The notes: generated by a model not told the origin, from the letters alone. Positions 1 to 8,369 are shown, counted from the first letter of the stretch. The stretch: DNA of 64,000 nt from Allocatelliglobosispora scoriae (GCF_014204945.1 NZ_JACHMN010000003.1:1798001-1862000); one strand, 5' to 3'. Program-made: numbers and translations.

Positions 1-1417
1 GGCGCATCAGCTCGGCGGAGTCCGCCGAGCCGAGGGTGCTCAGCGCGATCCCGATGCTCGCGTCGACCCGCAGCGTGAGGCCGCTGATGCTCATCGGCTC
101 GGCGAGGGCCCGACCCATCCGGTCGGCGACCGCGACCGCCTCCTCGACCCCGGCCACGTCGCCGAGCATGATCGCGAACTCGTCGCCGCCGAAGCGTCCC
201 GCGACATCGCCGGCCCGCACCTGCGCCCGGATCCGCTCGGCCGTCCGCACCAGCAGCTCGTCGCCGGTGGCGTGGCCGAGCGAGTCGTTGACCGCCTTGA
301 ACCGGTCCAGGTCGATGAAGAGCACCGCGGTGGGCCGGGCGAGGCTGAGCTGCTCGGCGAGGCGCTCCAGGAAGAGCCCGCGGCTGGCGAGGCCGGTCAG
401 CGCGTCGAGGACCGCCTGGTTCATCCGGTCCACGGTGTGCGCGTCGGTGAGGGCGAGGCTGATGTTCTGCGCGAAGACCCGCAGCGCCTGCGCCTCCTCC
501 GGCCGGAACCGGCGGTCCTCCTGAAAGGACGCCACGACCAGGGCACCGGCGACCTGCCCGTTCTCGTGCACGGGCACGGCCATCGAGATCCGGAACTGCC
601 CCCTGGTCAGGTCCCGGATGGTCCGCGAGGCGTTCTCGTAACCGGCGAGCGTGACGATGTCGTTGCGGCGCATGGCCTCACCGGCCGCACCCGCCTCGGT
701 CAGCGGCACCGTCGGTGCCCGGCGGGTCGGCAGCCCCAGCGCCATCCGCAGCGTCGCCCGGTCCGGCTGCTGCGGCGAGCAGGTCCAGAGCCCGACGACC
801 TCGTCGCCGAGTACGTCCTGCGTGGCGTCGAGGATTGTCTTGAGCAGCTGGGGCAGCGGGTCGTGGCGGGAGATCGCCCGCTGGATCGACGAGAGGTGCA
901 GCAGCAGCCGTTCCTGCTCGCGCAGCGAATCGACCAGCCGCGCGTTGTCGGCGGCCTGCCGCTCGCTGCGCTCCCGCATGCGGTGCTCGGCCTCCAGCGT
1001 GCGCAGCATCGTCAGGGTCAGCTCCAGCACCCGGGCCATGCCGCGGATCAGGCTGTGCTCCTCCACGGTGAAGGGCTCGTCGCCCCAGCGCGCGATGATG
1101 AGCTGGCCGGGGTGCGCCCCGCCCCAGGGCGCGGCGATCGCCTGGCACTTGTCCAACCCGCGCACCTCGATCCAGTCGCGCTCGCGGCGGCCCACCGCGA
1201 TCAGATCCTCGACGGGTACGGCACCCGCCGCGAACCCGACAGCCGCGGCCACCCTGCCGTCGACGACGACCGCCGCGACCTCCGCCTCCAGCGCCTGCGC
1301 GGCGCGCTCGACGGCGCCCCGGATGGCGGCCGCCTCGTCGGAGAGGGTGGTGACGACAGCGAGCAGCTCCAGCAGTTGTTGCACCTGGACCGAGCCGGCC
1401 GGCTGGTCTTGCGCCAT
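1..1417 (-). CDS. GAF-GGDEF diguanylate cyclase (3' end outside window)
   Basis: Predicted cytoplasmic sensor that makes cyclic di-GMP from two GTP. Reading leftward from 1417 the protein starts MAQDQPAGSV, has an N-terminal GAF-like region (about residues 15-125), a helical stretch with LREQERLLLHLSSIQRAIS, a second GAF-like region (about 190-320) and a GGDEF domain. The active-site motif GRFGGDEFAIML is intact near 175-200, and the metal/substrate segment FIDLDRFKAVNDSLGH precedes it. The C-terminus is missing because the gene runs off the window; an EAL domain could follow. Start and the stop of the upstream FIST gene overlap as TGATG, so the two are translationally coupled and the FIST protein probably supplies or senses a signal for the cyclase. 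Family assignment is secure; the ligand is unknown. Confidence 0.9.
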   Translation of the reverse strand, partial: MAQDQPAGSVQVQQLLELLAVVTTLSDEAAAIRGAVERAAQALEAEVAAVVVDGRVAAAVGFAAGAVPVEDLIAVGRRERDWIEVRGLDKCQAIAAPWGGAHPGQLIIARWGDEPFTVEEHSLIRGMARVLELTLTMLRTLEAEHRMRERSERQAADNARLVDSLREQERLLLHLSSIQRAISRHDPLPQLLKTILDATQDVLGDEVVGLWTCSPQQPDRATLRMALGLPTRRAPTVPLTEAGAAGEAMRRNDIVTLAGYENASRTIRDLTRGQFRISMAVPVHENGQVAGALVVASFQEDRRFRPEEAQALRVFAQNISLALTDAHTVDRMNQAVLDALTGLASRGLFLERLAEQLSLARPTAVLFIDLDRFKAVNDSLGHATGDELLVRTAERIRAQVRAGDVAGRFGGDEFAIMLGDVAGVEEAVAVADRMGRALAEPMSISGLTLRVDASIGIALSTLGSADSAELMR

Positions 1418-2589
1418 CAGCCGAAGGCCAGGACGGTGAGCGTCTGGTTGTGGAACCCGTCGATGCCGCGGGTGCGGGCGATCTCGCCGTAGGTGTAGAA
1501 CCCGGCGAAGGGGATCCCGTCGGCCCAGGTGTCGAGCCGTTCCCCCTCCCGGCGGATGCCGTCGTCGCCGAGGACGGCCCGCAGGGCGGCGCAGCTCAGG
1601 GTGAGCATCCCGACCGGCGAATCGTCGCCGAGCCCGTCGAGGGCGTCGAGGCAGGCCTGGTCGGTCGCCTCCAGGATCGACGCCTCGTCGCCGGTCATCA
1701 CCCAGGTCAGGCCGCCGTGGTCGATGGCGCCGCCGCCGCCGATGGACCGCCCGACGAGGTCCACCTCGGTGCTGAGGTTGCGCGCCTCCACGCCGCTGCG
1801 GCGCTGGATCCCGAGCGGCCGGGGCAGCGCGAACTCGGTGAACGCCTGCTCGTCGGTGTACGCCTCCGGCGGCGCGTCGAGCCGCTCCAGGTAGACGTCG
1901 AGCGCGGGTCGGTCGTCGAGGGTGTAGACGCGGCCGTCGCCCGCGCTCGTCACGATCATCGGGTGGCCGACCTTGCGCCAGCCGTGGCGGAAACCGACCG
2001 AGAGCGGCGCCTCGGAGGAGATCGCCACCCCGACGACGGCGTCGGTGAGCAGGCGGTCGTCGCCCATCAGGTAGCCGCCGGTCATCCGCCAGCCGTCCGC
2101 GCACGCGCCGCCGAAGAGCGGGATCTCGGCACCGAGGACGCCGTAGACACCGCGCAGGATCGACTCCTGGTCGCGGACGGCACCGTCGGTGAGCAGCATC
2201 AACACCCGGTGCGGCAGGTCGCGGACCGCCCCGATGCACTCGGCGACCTCGGCGCCCGCCTCGCGCTGGCGGCCGGAGACGCCCTCGGCGACGGCGGTCG
2301 AGACGCTGAAGCCGGGACCGCCGATCGCCGCCACGGTCACCGAGCCGTCGGACGGGCCGCCGGGGCCGATCTCGCCGTGCGTCGTGCACCCGACGATCGG
2401 CACGCCCGGGGCGGCCTCGCGCAGCCCGGCGAGGACCGCCGCGGGGTCGTGGGTGATGGCGGTGAAGGCGATCAGCAGGACGGGATCCTCGCCGCGCAGG
2501 GCGTCAGCGGCGGCGGCGAGTGCCGCCGTCCGCGAGTCCGCGTGCGGGGACCGCCCCACACCCATCCACCGCCGGACCGAGTCCGCCAC
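1417..2589 (-). CDS. FIST N/C domain sensory protein
   Basis: A 390-residue protein with the FIST_N and FIST_C architecture, a ligand-sensing module typically found next to signalling enzymes. Visible features are ALRGEDPVLLIAFTAITHD, the VPIVGCTTHGEIG motif early in FIST_N, LFGGACADGWRMTGGY in the middle, and the FIST_C tail PFAGFYTYGEIAR. I chose GTG at 2589 because AAGGGGG lies about six bases upstream; the frame stays open to a TTG at 2634 that has no ribosome site. Its stop overlaps the start of the GGDEF gene, which fits a sensor delivered to a c-di-GMP synthase. No membrane segment or signal peptide is apparent, so it should be cytosolic. FIST domains are thought to bind small ligands such as amino acids; the ligand here cannot be told. 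Confidence 0.85.
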   Translation of the reverse strand: MADSVRRWMGVGRSPHADSRTAALAAAADALRGEDPVLLIAFTAITHDPAAVLAGLREAAPGVPIVGCTTHGEIGPGGPSDGSVTVAAIGGPGFSVSTAVAEGVSGRQREAGAEVAECIGAVRDLPHRVLMLLTDGAVRDQESILRGVYGVLGAEIPLFGGACADGWRMTGGYLMGDDRLLTDAVVGVAISSEAPLSVGFRHGWRKVGHPMIVTSAGDGRVYTLDDRPALDVYLERLDAPPEAYTDEQAFTEFALPRPLGIQRRSGVEARNLSTEVDLVGRSIGGGGAIDHGGLTWVMTGDEASILEATDQACLDALDGLGDDSPVGMLTLSCAALRAVLGDDGIRREGERLDTWADGIPFAGFYTYGEIARTRGIDGFHNQTLTVLAFG

Positions 2590-2659
2590 GGCACCCCCTT
2601 GAGACGTCTCCCCAGGCTCTTCATCGTGGCACAAGACCCCAGCTCACTGTGGGTTACAG

Positions 2660-3242
2660 CTAAATGATCCGGTCCCAGTCGACCGTGCGGGCCCAGTCGG
2701 CGTAGGTGTGCCACCGCACGGCCGGGTAAGCGGCGTGCAGGGACGCCAGGTCCGTGAAGTCGGTATTCGCCTCGAATCGGGCGAACATGTCGGCGATCTC
2801 GTCACCGGCCCACTGGCGGACCTGGTCGAGCGGCATCTGGCGATAGGGGATCTCGCGGCCGAGCACGTCACCGATGATCTTCGCGGCCTCCTCGCCGGTC
2901 ACCCGGTCGGAGACGACGTCGATGCGGGCTCCGGTGCAGAGGTCCGCGTTCTCGATCGCGTGCACGGCGAGCCCGGCGATGTCCCTCCGCGTCCTTGCCG
3001 CCGGGGCCGAACGGGACGGAGAGGCCGAAGACGGCGTCGGCGCCCTTCGCCGCGCCCGCGAGGGCGGCCGGGTCGGCGAGGTGGCCGGTGACGACCCGGG
3101 CACCGGCGGCGGCGAGGGCGAGCGCGGGCGGCGAGTCGGGGGAGCGGACGAGGGCGGTGACATCGTGGCCGTGCTGGAGCAGCAGGTCGGCGACGGCGCC
3201 ACCCTGCTTGCCGGTGGCGCCGATGACGAGAACGGTGGTCAT
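2660..3242 (-). pseudogene. Broken NmrA/NAD(P)H-binding oxidoreductase, predicted SoxR target
   Basis: The 5' part reads MTTVLVIGATGKQGGAVADL with the Rossmann motif GATGKQG and continues through AVFGLSVPFGPGGKDAE. At about 2982-2988 the reading frame changes and the sequence jumps directly to DIAGLAVHAIENADLCTGA, continuing to a normal NmrA-like C-terminus ending in TVDWDRII. Intact family members have roughly 100 residues between these blocks, so the gene has lost its middle third plus its frame. The start at 3242 has GGAG upstream. It lies divergent from soxR and its promoter contains the SoxR box, so it was probably a redox-stress oxidoreductase like NAD-dependent epimerase/dehydratase members of the Streptomyces SoxR regulon. 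An assembly error is possible but would have to remove about 300 bp. Confidence 0.8.
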
Positions 3243-3282
3243 GACAGGTGGCTCCTCGATCGCGGTTGCGGGGTCGGAGCCC

Positions 3283-3313
3283 ATCCTCTGGCCTCAACCT
3301 TTGTTGAGGTCAA
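3283..3313 (-). promoter_or_regulatory. SoxR box in a 19-bp-spaced promoter
   Basis: CCTCAACCTTTGTTGAGG at 3292-3309 is an 18-bp inverted repeat (7-bp arms, 4-bp centre) matching the known SoxR-box form. On the minus strand it lies between TTGACC (3313-3308) and GAGGAT (3288-3283), spaced by exactly 19 bp, the overlong spacing that MerR/SoxR activators correct by DNA distortion. The promoter points at the broken oxidoreductase and the box also lies just upstream of soxR. Confidence 0.88.
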
Positions 3314-3330
3314 GCGTTAGGGTGGCAGTC

Positions 3331-3831
3331 ATGCCCAGGCCTCGCACCACGTTCCACGAGCTCACCGTCGGCCAGGTCGCCGATCGCAGCGGCGTCGCGG
3401 TCTCCGCCCTGCACTTCTACGAGCGGCAGGGCCTGATCCGGAGCACCCGCACCAGCGCCAACCAGCGCAGATTCAGCCGGGACACGCTGCGCCGGGTCGC
3501 CTTCATCCGGGCGTCCCAGCACGTCGGGATCTCGTTAGCGGCGATCCGGGAGGCGCTCGACCGGCTGCCGAGCGAGCGTACGCCGACCCGCGACGACTGG
3601 GCCCGGCTGTCGCTCGCCTGGCGGGGCGAGCTCGACGCCCGCATCACCCAGCTGCAGGCACTGCGCGACGACCTCAGCGACTGCATCGGCTGCGGCTGCC
3701 TGTCCCTGCGGGCCTGCCACCTCACCAACCCGCGCGACGTGCTCGGCCGCGAGGGCTCGGGCGCCCGCCGCCTCCCACCGACAGCCGGCGGCGAGAGTTC
3801 TCAGCGCTTCCAGAAGCCGCCGTCCTTGTGA
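3331..3831 (+). CDS. soxR: Redox-sensitive MerR-family activator SoxR
   Basis: A 166-residue MerR regulator. An N-terminal winged helix begins ELTVGQVADRSGVAVSALHF, followed by YERQGLIRS, a dimerisation helix, and the [2Fe-2S] ligand motif CIGCGCLSLRAC, the four-cysteine CX2CXCX5C signature that separates SoxR from other MerR proteins. In actinomycetes SoxR responds directly to redox-active compounds, often the organism's own pigments or quinones, rather than to superoxide. No Shine-Dalgarno precedes the ATG at 3331; TAGGGT ends seven bases before it, suggesting a leaderless transcript. The frame is open further upstream but only across the SoxR box and the divergent gene. The last 31 bases overlap the tail of a convergent small zinc-ribbon gene. 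Confidence 0.93.
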   Translation: MPRPRTTFHELTVGQVADRSGVAVSALHFYERQGLIRSTRTSANQRRFSRDTLRRVAFIRASQHVGISLAAIREALDRLPSERTPTRDDWARLSLAWRGELDARITQLQALRDDLSDCIGCGCLSLRACHLTNPRDVLGREGSGARRLPPTAGGESSQRFQKPPSL

Positions 3832-3953
3832 CAGACCTTCCCGGTCGAGCGGCACTTCGAGCAGGTCAGCTTGTCGCCGAGCAGGCTCGTTTTCGTCTGC
3901 CCCTTGCAGTCGGGGCAGGTGCTGAGCGGCGCGTAGCACTTCTCACACGTCAT
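3801..3953 (-). CDS. Small zinc-ribbon protein, 50 aa
   Basis: A 50-residue protein starting MTCEKCYAPLSTCPDC, with four CXXC-type knuckles (CEKC, CPDC, CSKC and a final C before HKDGG), enough for two zinc sites. The start at 3953 has GGAGGA about seven bases upstream, which supports translation despite the small size. The arrangement resembles DnaJ-type or rubredoxin-like zinc ribbons found as stand-alone small proteins in actinomycetes; no function can be assigned. Its 3' end overlaps the soxR 3' end by 31 bases in antisense, so the two convergent transcripts must overlap. Confidence 0.72.
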   Translation of the reverse strand: MTCEKCYAPLSTCPDCKGQTKTSLLGDKLTCSKCRSTGKVCHKDGGFWKR

Positions 3954-4164
3954 CGGGGTTCCTCCAGCGGCCGGGCATCCTGTCGTGCCATCGACGCCCA
4001 TCGTGTCAACGGCGGATCCGCGTGGCGTCCGCGCTCGGGACCGTCTTCGCCGCGATTCGCCGAGCGCCCAGTGATGATCCGGCAGGCGGACACGGCCGAG
4101 GGTCGTCGGGTCCGGGCCGTCGACGGCGTCGGAGCAACCGCCCGGGCTAACCCTTTGATGCGAT

Positions 4165-4200
4165 GGTGGGGCCCGGCCACCGCGGTGACCGGGCCCCACC
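4165..4200 (-). terminator. GC-rich hairpin terminator
   Basis: A perfect 12-bp stem (GGTGGGGCCCGG at 4165-4176 with its complement at 4189-4200) and a 12-base loop begin ten bases after the stop of the sugar dehydrogenase gene on the minus strand. There is no clear T tract. The 211 bases on its left, up to the zinc-ribbon start, show nothing I recognise. Confidence 0.7.
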
Positions 4201-4209
4201 GGGACTGCG

Positions 4210-7005
4210 TCAGGCGTTGACGGTCCAGAGTTGGCTGGCGACGCCGGCGTAGGTCCAGATGTGGATCTGGGTGCCGTCGGCCGAGGAGCCGCCGAGGGCG
4301 TCGAGCACCTTGCCGGACTGCGGGTTGAGCAGCGAGCCGTTCGCCTGCGGCTGCCACACCTGCGATCCGGTGCCGTTGCAGGTCCACAGCTGCACCTTCG
4401 TGCCGTCGGCGGTGCCGCCGTTGTCGACATCGAGGCACTTGCCCAGCGCCTGGTAGGTGCTGCCGACCCGGCTCCACGCCTGCGCCGTGCTGCCGTTGCA
4501 GGTCCAGAGCTGGATCTTCGTGCCGTCGGCGGTGCCGGCGTTGTTGACATCGAGGCACTTGCCGCCGACGCCGGTGATCGTGCCGCCGCCGCTGGGGCCG
4601 CCGCTGATCGTCAGCGAGTCCAGGTTGACGTTGCCGGCGTCGCCGGTGTCGTAACGGTAGGCGATCGTGTTGGCACCGGCGTTGAGCGTCACCGCCTCCT
4701 GCTTCGTCGCCCAGGTGTCCCAGGTGCCGGTGTCGGCGAGGCTGGTCTGCCTGATCTTGGTGCCGTTGACGTAGAGGCTGATCGTCTTGGCTCCGGCGGC
4801 CGGGTTGGGACCGTTGGCGAAGCGCAGCCCGGCCTGGTAAGAGCCGGTCGCCGCCACGGTGACGGTGAAGGTCGTCGTGGCGCCGACGGTGCCGTAGCCG
4901 GCGATGAAGCCGCTGCCGGTGTAGCCGGTGTGGTCGGTGGCGATCCCGGCGCCGCCGCTCGTCCCCGCAGCCTCCGCCTGGTAGACGTTGTTGATCGGCG
5001 GGGTGCTGCCGGGGATGGCGTTGAGGGTGTACCAGACCTCGGTGCTCCACAGCGACACGCCGGTGCTGGAGGTGAAGGGCCGCGGCGAGCGGATGTGGAC
5101 CACCCGTCCGGCCTTGCGGCCGGCGATGGCGAGGGTGACCTTCCTGCCGTCGGCCGACAGGGTCGCCGAGGTGACGGTGAGCGTCTCCTCATCGATCTTG
5201 GGGCCGCCGTAGTTCACGGTCGGCTCGTACCGCCACTGCTTGACCTTGTAGCGCGAGGCGAGGTTGGCGGCGGTCGCGGCGGAGATCGGCTGGGTGTACT
5301 CGATCTCGAAACCGGCTGCCGTGGCGCGCATCGCGAGCATGTCGAAGGTGGTGGTGCCGTTGGGGGCGAGCTTCTGCAGGCCGTAGGTGAGCTTGCCGCT
5401 CTGTCCCCAGTTGCCGCCCGCACCGAGCCCGCCGACATAGACGGCGCCGTCGGGACCGATGTTGACCTCGGAGACACCCGCCTCCAGCCCCTGGGTGAGA
5501 CGGAACAGCGCGCCCTGGTATTCGCCGTTGACCTTCTCCAGGAACGCCCGCTGCAGGCCGCCGTAGGTGACGTCGCCGATGAGCAGCTGTCCGGCGTAGA
5601 CACCGGTCGGCATCAGGATCGGGGTGCTGGGGGAGTTGGCGATCTCGTTCTGCGGCATCCACAGCACCGGTGCCGTCACCGGCTTGCTGTCGAAGGGTCC
5701 GGCCGGGGTGGTGTAGTGGTTGAAGAACCGGTCCTGCTTGATCTGGACCAGCTTCGACGCGGGCAGCCAGCCGCCCTGGTTGTCGGTGACGAAGACGGTG
5801 TTCTCGGGGCCCCAGCCGATGCCGTGCGGCGTCCGCAGGCCGCCGGCGACATAGGTGACCGCACCGGTCGTCTTGTTCACCTTGATCGCGGTGCCCCGGT
5901 TGATCGCGGGCTGGGGGCTGGTCGTCGCGCCGCCGCTGTTGATCGCGACGGAGAGGTTGAGGTAGAAGTAGCCGTCGGCGTAGAGCAGGCCGAACGCGAA
6001 CTCGTGGAAGTTGCCGCCCCAGGGCCAGGTCGCGACCGTCTGGTACTGGTCGGCGACCTCGTCGCCGTTGGTGTCGACGAGCCGGGTGAGCTTGCCCTTC
6101 TCGGAGACGTAGACGACGCCGTCGACGATCTTGAGGCCCATCGGCTCCTTGAGGGCGCTGCCGATCCGCTTGGTGGTGACGGCTCCCGGCGTGGTGTTGC
6201 CGCCGGTGTTGCCGAGGATGTAGACCTCACCCGCGAGCGAGGTGCCGGACTGGTCGCTGCCGCCCCAGGTGCAGATGACCAGGCGCCCGTCGGGCAGCCA
6301 GTCCATGCCGGTCACCTTGGGCTGGAAGGCCGCGGTCGGCCGCAGGTTGGTGAGCGTGAATCCCGGGTGTACGCCGGTGAGCGGCAACCCGTCGCCCGGC
6401 GAGTCACCGGTGCCCTCGCACTCCTTACGGCCCGGAGCCGTCACCCGGACGACCCCAGCGTCGGTGCTCAGCACGGAGTTGGGCACCGTGACGAAGGCGG
6501 TCGAGCCGGGGGTCTGCCACTGCAGGGTGAGCTGCTGGCCGCCGCCGGCTTCGAAGAATTCGACGAAGAGCGCGTGGTAACCGGTGGTGAGGGTGATCGC
6601 GCCGTCCTTGGCGGTGGCGCCGTGGAGCCCGTCGTGGTTGATGACGACGGTGTTGTCGATGGTGAGGCGGGATCCGTCGTCGCTGGTCAGCCGGAAGGTG
6701 TAGCTGCCGGCCGTGGGGATGTTGATGTTGCCGATGGCCTGGGACATGAAGTTGTCCTCCTGGCCGAAGTCTGCCGCGGTCGTCCAGTTGATCGTGGACA
6801 TGAGCTTGTCCACATTGGGCGTCTGGGCGGGCTTGAGGGTGCAGAGGGAGCTGAGGGCGACCTGCATGTCGAAGGTGCGCAGGGTGACGCCGGGGGTCTG
6901 GGCGGGGATCGCGGCGGCGGGGGTGACCCACAGGCCGGTGGTGAGCAGGAGCGCGGTTCCGATCAGGGCAGGACCGCGGAGTCGGCGGAGCAGGCGTGTG
7001 CCCAT
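4210..7005 (-). CDS. Secreted PA14 / PQQ-type sugar dehydrogenase / CBM / ricin-lectin protein
   Basis: A 931-residue secreted multidomain protein. A signal peptide (MGTRLLRRLRGPALIGTALL, Ala-rich cleavage near residue 33) is followed by a PA14-like domain (about 70-190; GSYTFRLTSDDGSRLTIDN), a soluble-glucose-dehydrogenase-like six-blade propeller (about 210-550; KEPMGLKIVDGVVYVSEKGK, RTPHGIGWGPENTVFVTDN), a short beta region, a CBM35/6-like domain (about 675-800; VYQAEAAGTSGGAG) and a ricin-type beta-trefoil (about 805-931; repeated GKCLDV...DGTK.QLWTCNG). Propellers of this kind oxidise sugars using PQQ or serve carbohydrate-modifying roles; the two lectin-like domains indicate attachment to plant or fungal polysaccharide. 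The substrate is unknown. The start has AGGAG upstream. A hairpin terminator follows the stop. Confidence 0.82.
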   Translation of the reverse strand: MGTRLLRRLRGPALIGTALLLTTGLWVTPAAAIPAQTPGVTLRTFDMQVALSSLCTLKPAQTPNVDKLMSTINWTTAADFGQEDNFMSQAIGNINIPTAGSYTFRLTSDDGSRLTIDNTVVINHDGLHGATAKDGAITLTTGYHALFVEFFEAGGGQQLTLQWQTPGSTAFVTVPNSVLSTDAGVVRVTAPGRKECEGTGDSPGDGLPLTGVHPGFTLTNLRPTAAFQPKVTGMDWLPDGRLVICTWGGSDQSGTSLAGEVYILGNTGGNTTPGAVTTKRIGSALKEPMGLKIVDGVVYVSEKGKLTRLVDTNGDEVADQYQTVATWPWGGNFHEFAFGLLYADGYFYLNLSVAINSGGATTSPQPAINRGTAIKVNKTTGAVTYVAGGLRTPHGIGWGPENTVFVTDNQGGWLPASKLVQIKQDRFFNHYTTPAGPFDSKPVTAPVLWMPQNEIANSPSTPILMPTGVYAGQLLIGDVTYGGLQRAFLEKVNGEYQGALFRLTQGLEAGVSEVNIGPDGAVYVGGLGAGGNWGQSGKLTYGLQKLAPNGTTTFDMLAMRATAAGFEIEYTQPISAATAANLASRYKVKQWRYEPTVNYGGPKIDEETLTVTSATLSADGRKVTLAIAGRKAGRVVHIRSPRPFTSSTGVSLWSTEVWYTLNAIPGSTPPINNVYQAEAAGTSGGAGIATDHTGYTGSGFIAGYGTVGATTTFTVTVAATGSYQAGLRFANGPNPAAGAKTISLYVNGTKIRQTSLADTGTWDTWATKQEAVTLNAGANTIAYRYDTGDAGNVNLDSLTISGGPSGGGTITGVGGKCLDVNNAGTADGTKIQLWTCNGSTAQAWSRVGSTYQALGKCLDVDNGGTADGTKVQLWTCNGTGSQVWQPQANGSLLNPQSGKVLDALGGSSADGTQIHIWTYAGVASQLWTVNA

Positions 7006-7157
7006 GGTTTCTCCTGAGTGAGGGGGTGACTCAGGTGGTCATCGCGCCGACGATTAACACACCCGCAACATTGGTGTACCGAACGGTAGGGCGTTCGGGG
7101 CCCGCAGTCCAGACCCTTTAGCAGAAGAATTCAAAAGTTTGTGCCAATTGAACAGAA

Positions 7158-7181
7158 GGCCGGTCGGGCAGGCGACCGGCC
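7158..7181 (-). terminator. Hairpin terminator of the endonuclease/phosphatase gene
   Basis: Nine-base arms GGCCGGTCG (7158-7166) and CGACCGGCC (7173-7181) with a six-base loop, 28 bases after the minus-strand stop at 7209. On that strand it is followed by a T/A-rich run (TTCTGTTCAATTGG), so it looks like an intrinsic terminator. Confidence 0.7.
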
Positions 7182-7208
7182 TCCGTCGTGAGTGGTCGGA
7201 ACGGGGGG

Positions 7209-8231
7209 TCAGAAGTTGATGAACCCGTAGAGCGCCAGGTGGTTCGACTTCGTCCCGCTCACGGTGTGCGCGACGCTCGACGGCTGCACCGTGCCCCTGA
7301 TGAAGAGGTAGTCGATCTTGCTGGACCCGTTGGTCGCGCCCGTCCCGTAACCGGTCATGCCGTAACCGCTCAGGGTCGAGGCGGCGATCCCGGTACGGTT
7401 GGCGTCGATCCCGACGATCCGGATCGTGGACCCGTTGAGCAGGCTCGTCGCGTCGGCGCCGAGGTGGATGCCGGAACTCGCGATGCCCTTGTCGCCGTCG
7501 CCCGCGCAGGCGTTCTGCCGGTTCTCCTGCGGCAGGTGCATCGTCGCGGCGAAGACCGTGGTCCCGGTCTCCTTGACGGTGAACCGGGCGGCGATCGCGC
7601 TGGTGCGCTTCCACGTCCACTTGTGGTCGGCGTCGGCGTCGATGCTGGGCGGCTTGTAGAGGGTGCACCCGGCGCCGTCGGCGTAGGCGGTGCCCGGCTT
7701 CAGCCAGCCGGCGCTCCAGTAGGCCGAGACGTCCCCGGCCGCGAGGCTGAGCCGCCGGGTGTTGTAGATGATCCCGTTGGTCTGCTTCTTCTTCAGGTCG
7801 CCCAGCGACTGCACGCTGCACTTGTGGGTGGTGCCCCACTCCTCCGGGTCGTCCCACGCGACGATCGCCCTATAGGTCCCGGCGGCGTAGCCGAACTTCG
7901 CCGAGAGCTGGTCGGCATAGGCGGTGGCCTGACCGGTGCCCCGGACCTGCTGCACGATCAGGATGTCCGGTGCCACCACCCCCGCCGTGCCGGTCCGCCC
8001 GCTGTCGTCGACGAGGATCGACGTGAGGTGGTCCGGGCCGGAGATGCGGGTGCACGAGCCGTCGGCGTTGTTGCGTACCAGGTTCTCGATGTTGTTGTTG
8101 TAGACGCGCAGGACGCGATCAGCCGCGACGGCGGCCGCCTCCGGTGGTGCGGCGGCCTGCGCCGATGCCGCCGGTGCCATTGCGAGGGCGAGTGCGGCGG
8201 CGACCGCCGCCGTGAACCGGTGCCGAATCAT
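7209..8231 (-). CDS. Secreted endonuclease/exonuclease/phosphatase-family protein
   Basis: A 340-residue secreted member of the Mg-dependent EEP superfamily (DNase I / sphingomyelinase fold). The signal peptide MIRHRFTAAVAAALALAMAP is followed by the first strand VLRVYNNNIENLV with the family N residue, later ATMHLPQENRQ, VGIDANRTG (the D-x-N metal motif) and the C-terminal SNHLALYGF, equivalent to the SDH/SNH catalytic histidine motif. Nucleic acid, lipid headgroup or inositol phosphate could each be the substrate. ATG 8231 is chosen because GGGGAGGA precedes it and the signal peptide begins there; the frame extends to 8354 without support. A possible promoter lies at 8276-8303. Confidence 0.82.
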   Translation of the reverse strand: MIRHRFTAAVAAALALAMAPAASAQAAAPPEAAAVAADRVLRVYNNNIENLVRNNADGSCTRISGPDHLTSILVDDSGRTGTAGVVAPDILIVQQVRGTGQATAYADQLSAKFGYAAGTYRAIVAWDDPEEWGTTHKCSVQSLGDLKKKQTNGIIYNTRRLSLAAGDVSAYWSAGWLKPGTAYADGAGCTLYKPPSIDADADHKWTWKRTSAIAARFTVKETGTTVFAATMHLPQENRQNACAGDGDKGIASSGIHLGADATSLLNGSTIRIVGIDANRTGIAASTLSGYGMTGYGTGATNGSSKIDYLFIRGTVQPSSVAHTVSGTKSNHLALYGFINF

Positions 8232-8275
8232 GAGGATCCTCCCCGGGCCGCCACCGTGGCGACCAGACCGGATCA

Positions 8276-8303
8276 ACATAAGGCTTCGAAATATCTCTAT
8301 CAA
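8276..8303 (-). promoter_or_regulatory. Possible promoter of the secreted EEP-family gene
   Basis: On the minus strand TTGATA (8303-8298) and TTATGT (8281-8276) are spaced by 16 bases, in a relatively AT-rich patch 45 bases upstream of the start at 8231. Fit to a housekeeping promoter is moderate. Confidence 0.4.
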
Positions 8304-8345
8304 CCGATACGGTGGTCGGCGCCCGGTGGTACGCCGGCTCGCAGT

Positions 8346-8369
8346 TAGCACCAACTCTTCAAGAGTTGT
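8346..8369. repeat. Palindromic repeat, CAACTCTTCAAGAGTTG type
   Basis: CAACTCTTCAAGAGTTG (8353-8369) is a perfect inverted repeat with a single central base. Together with the preceding TTAGCAC, 24 bases are identical to 46561-46584. On the minus strand it supplies the last codons and TGA stop of the alpha/beta hydrolase gene (stop at 8359), so it sits at an operon end and could act as a terminator or mRNA 3'-end hairpin. Confidence 0.8.

Noticed and set aside
4231-7017. 928-residue + strand frame opposite the sugar dehydrogenase
   Set aside because: Antisense shadow with no recognisable domain and no credible start; the minus strand carries the signal peptide and domains.
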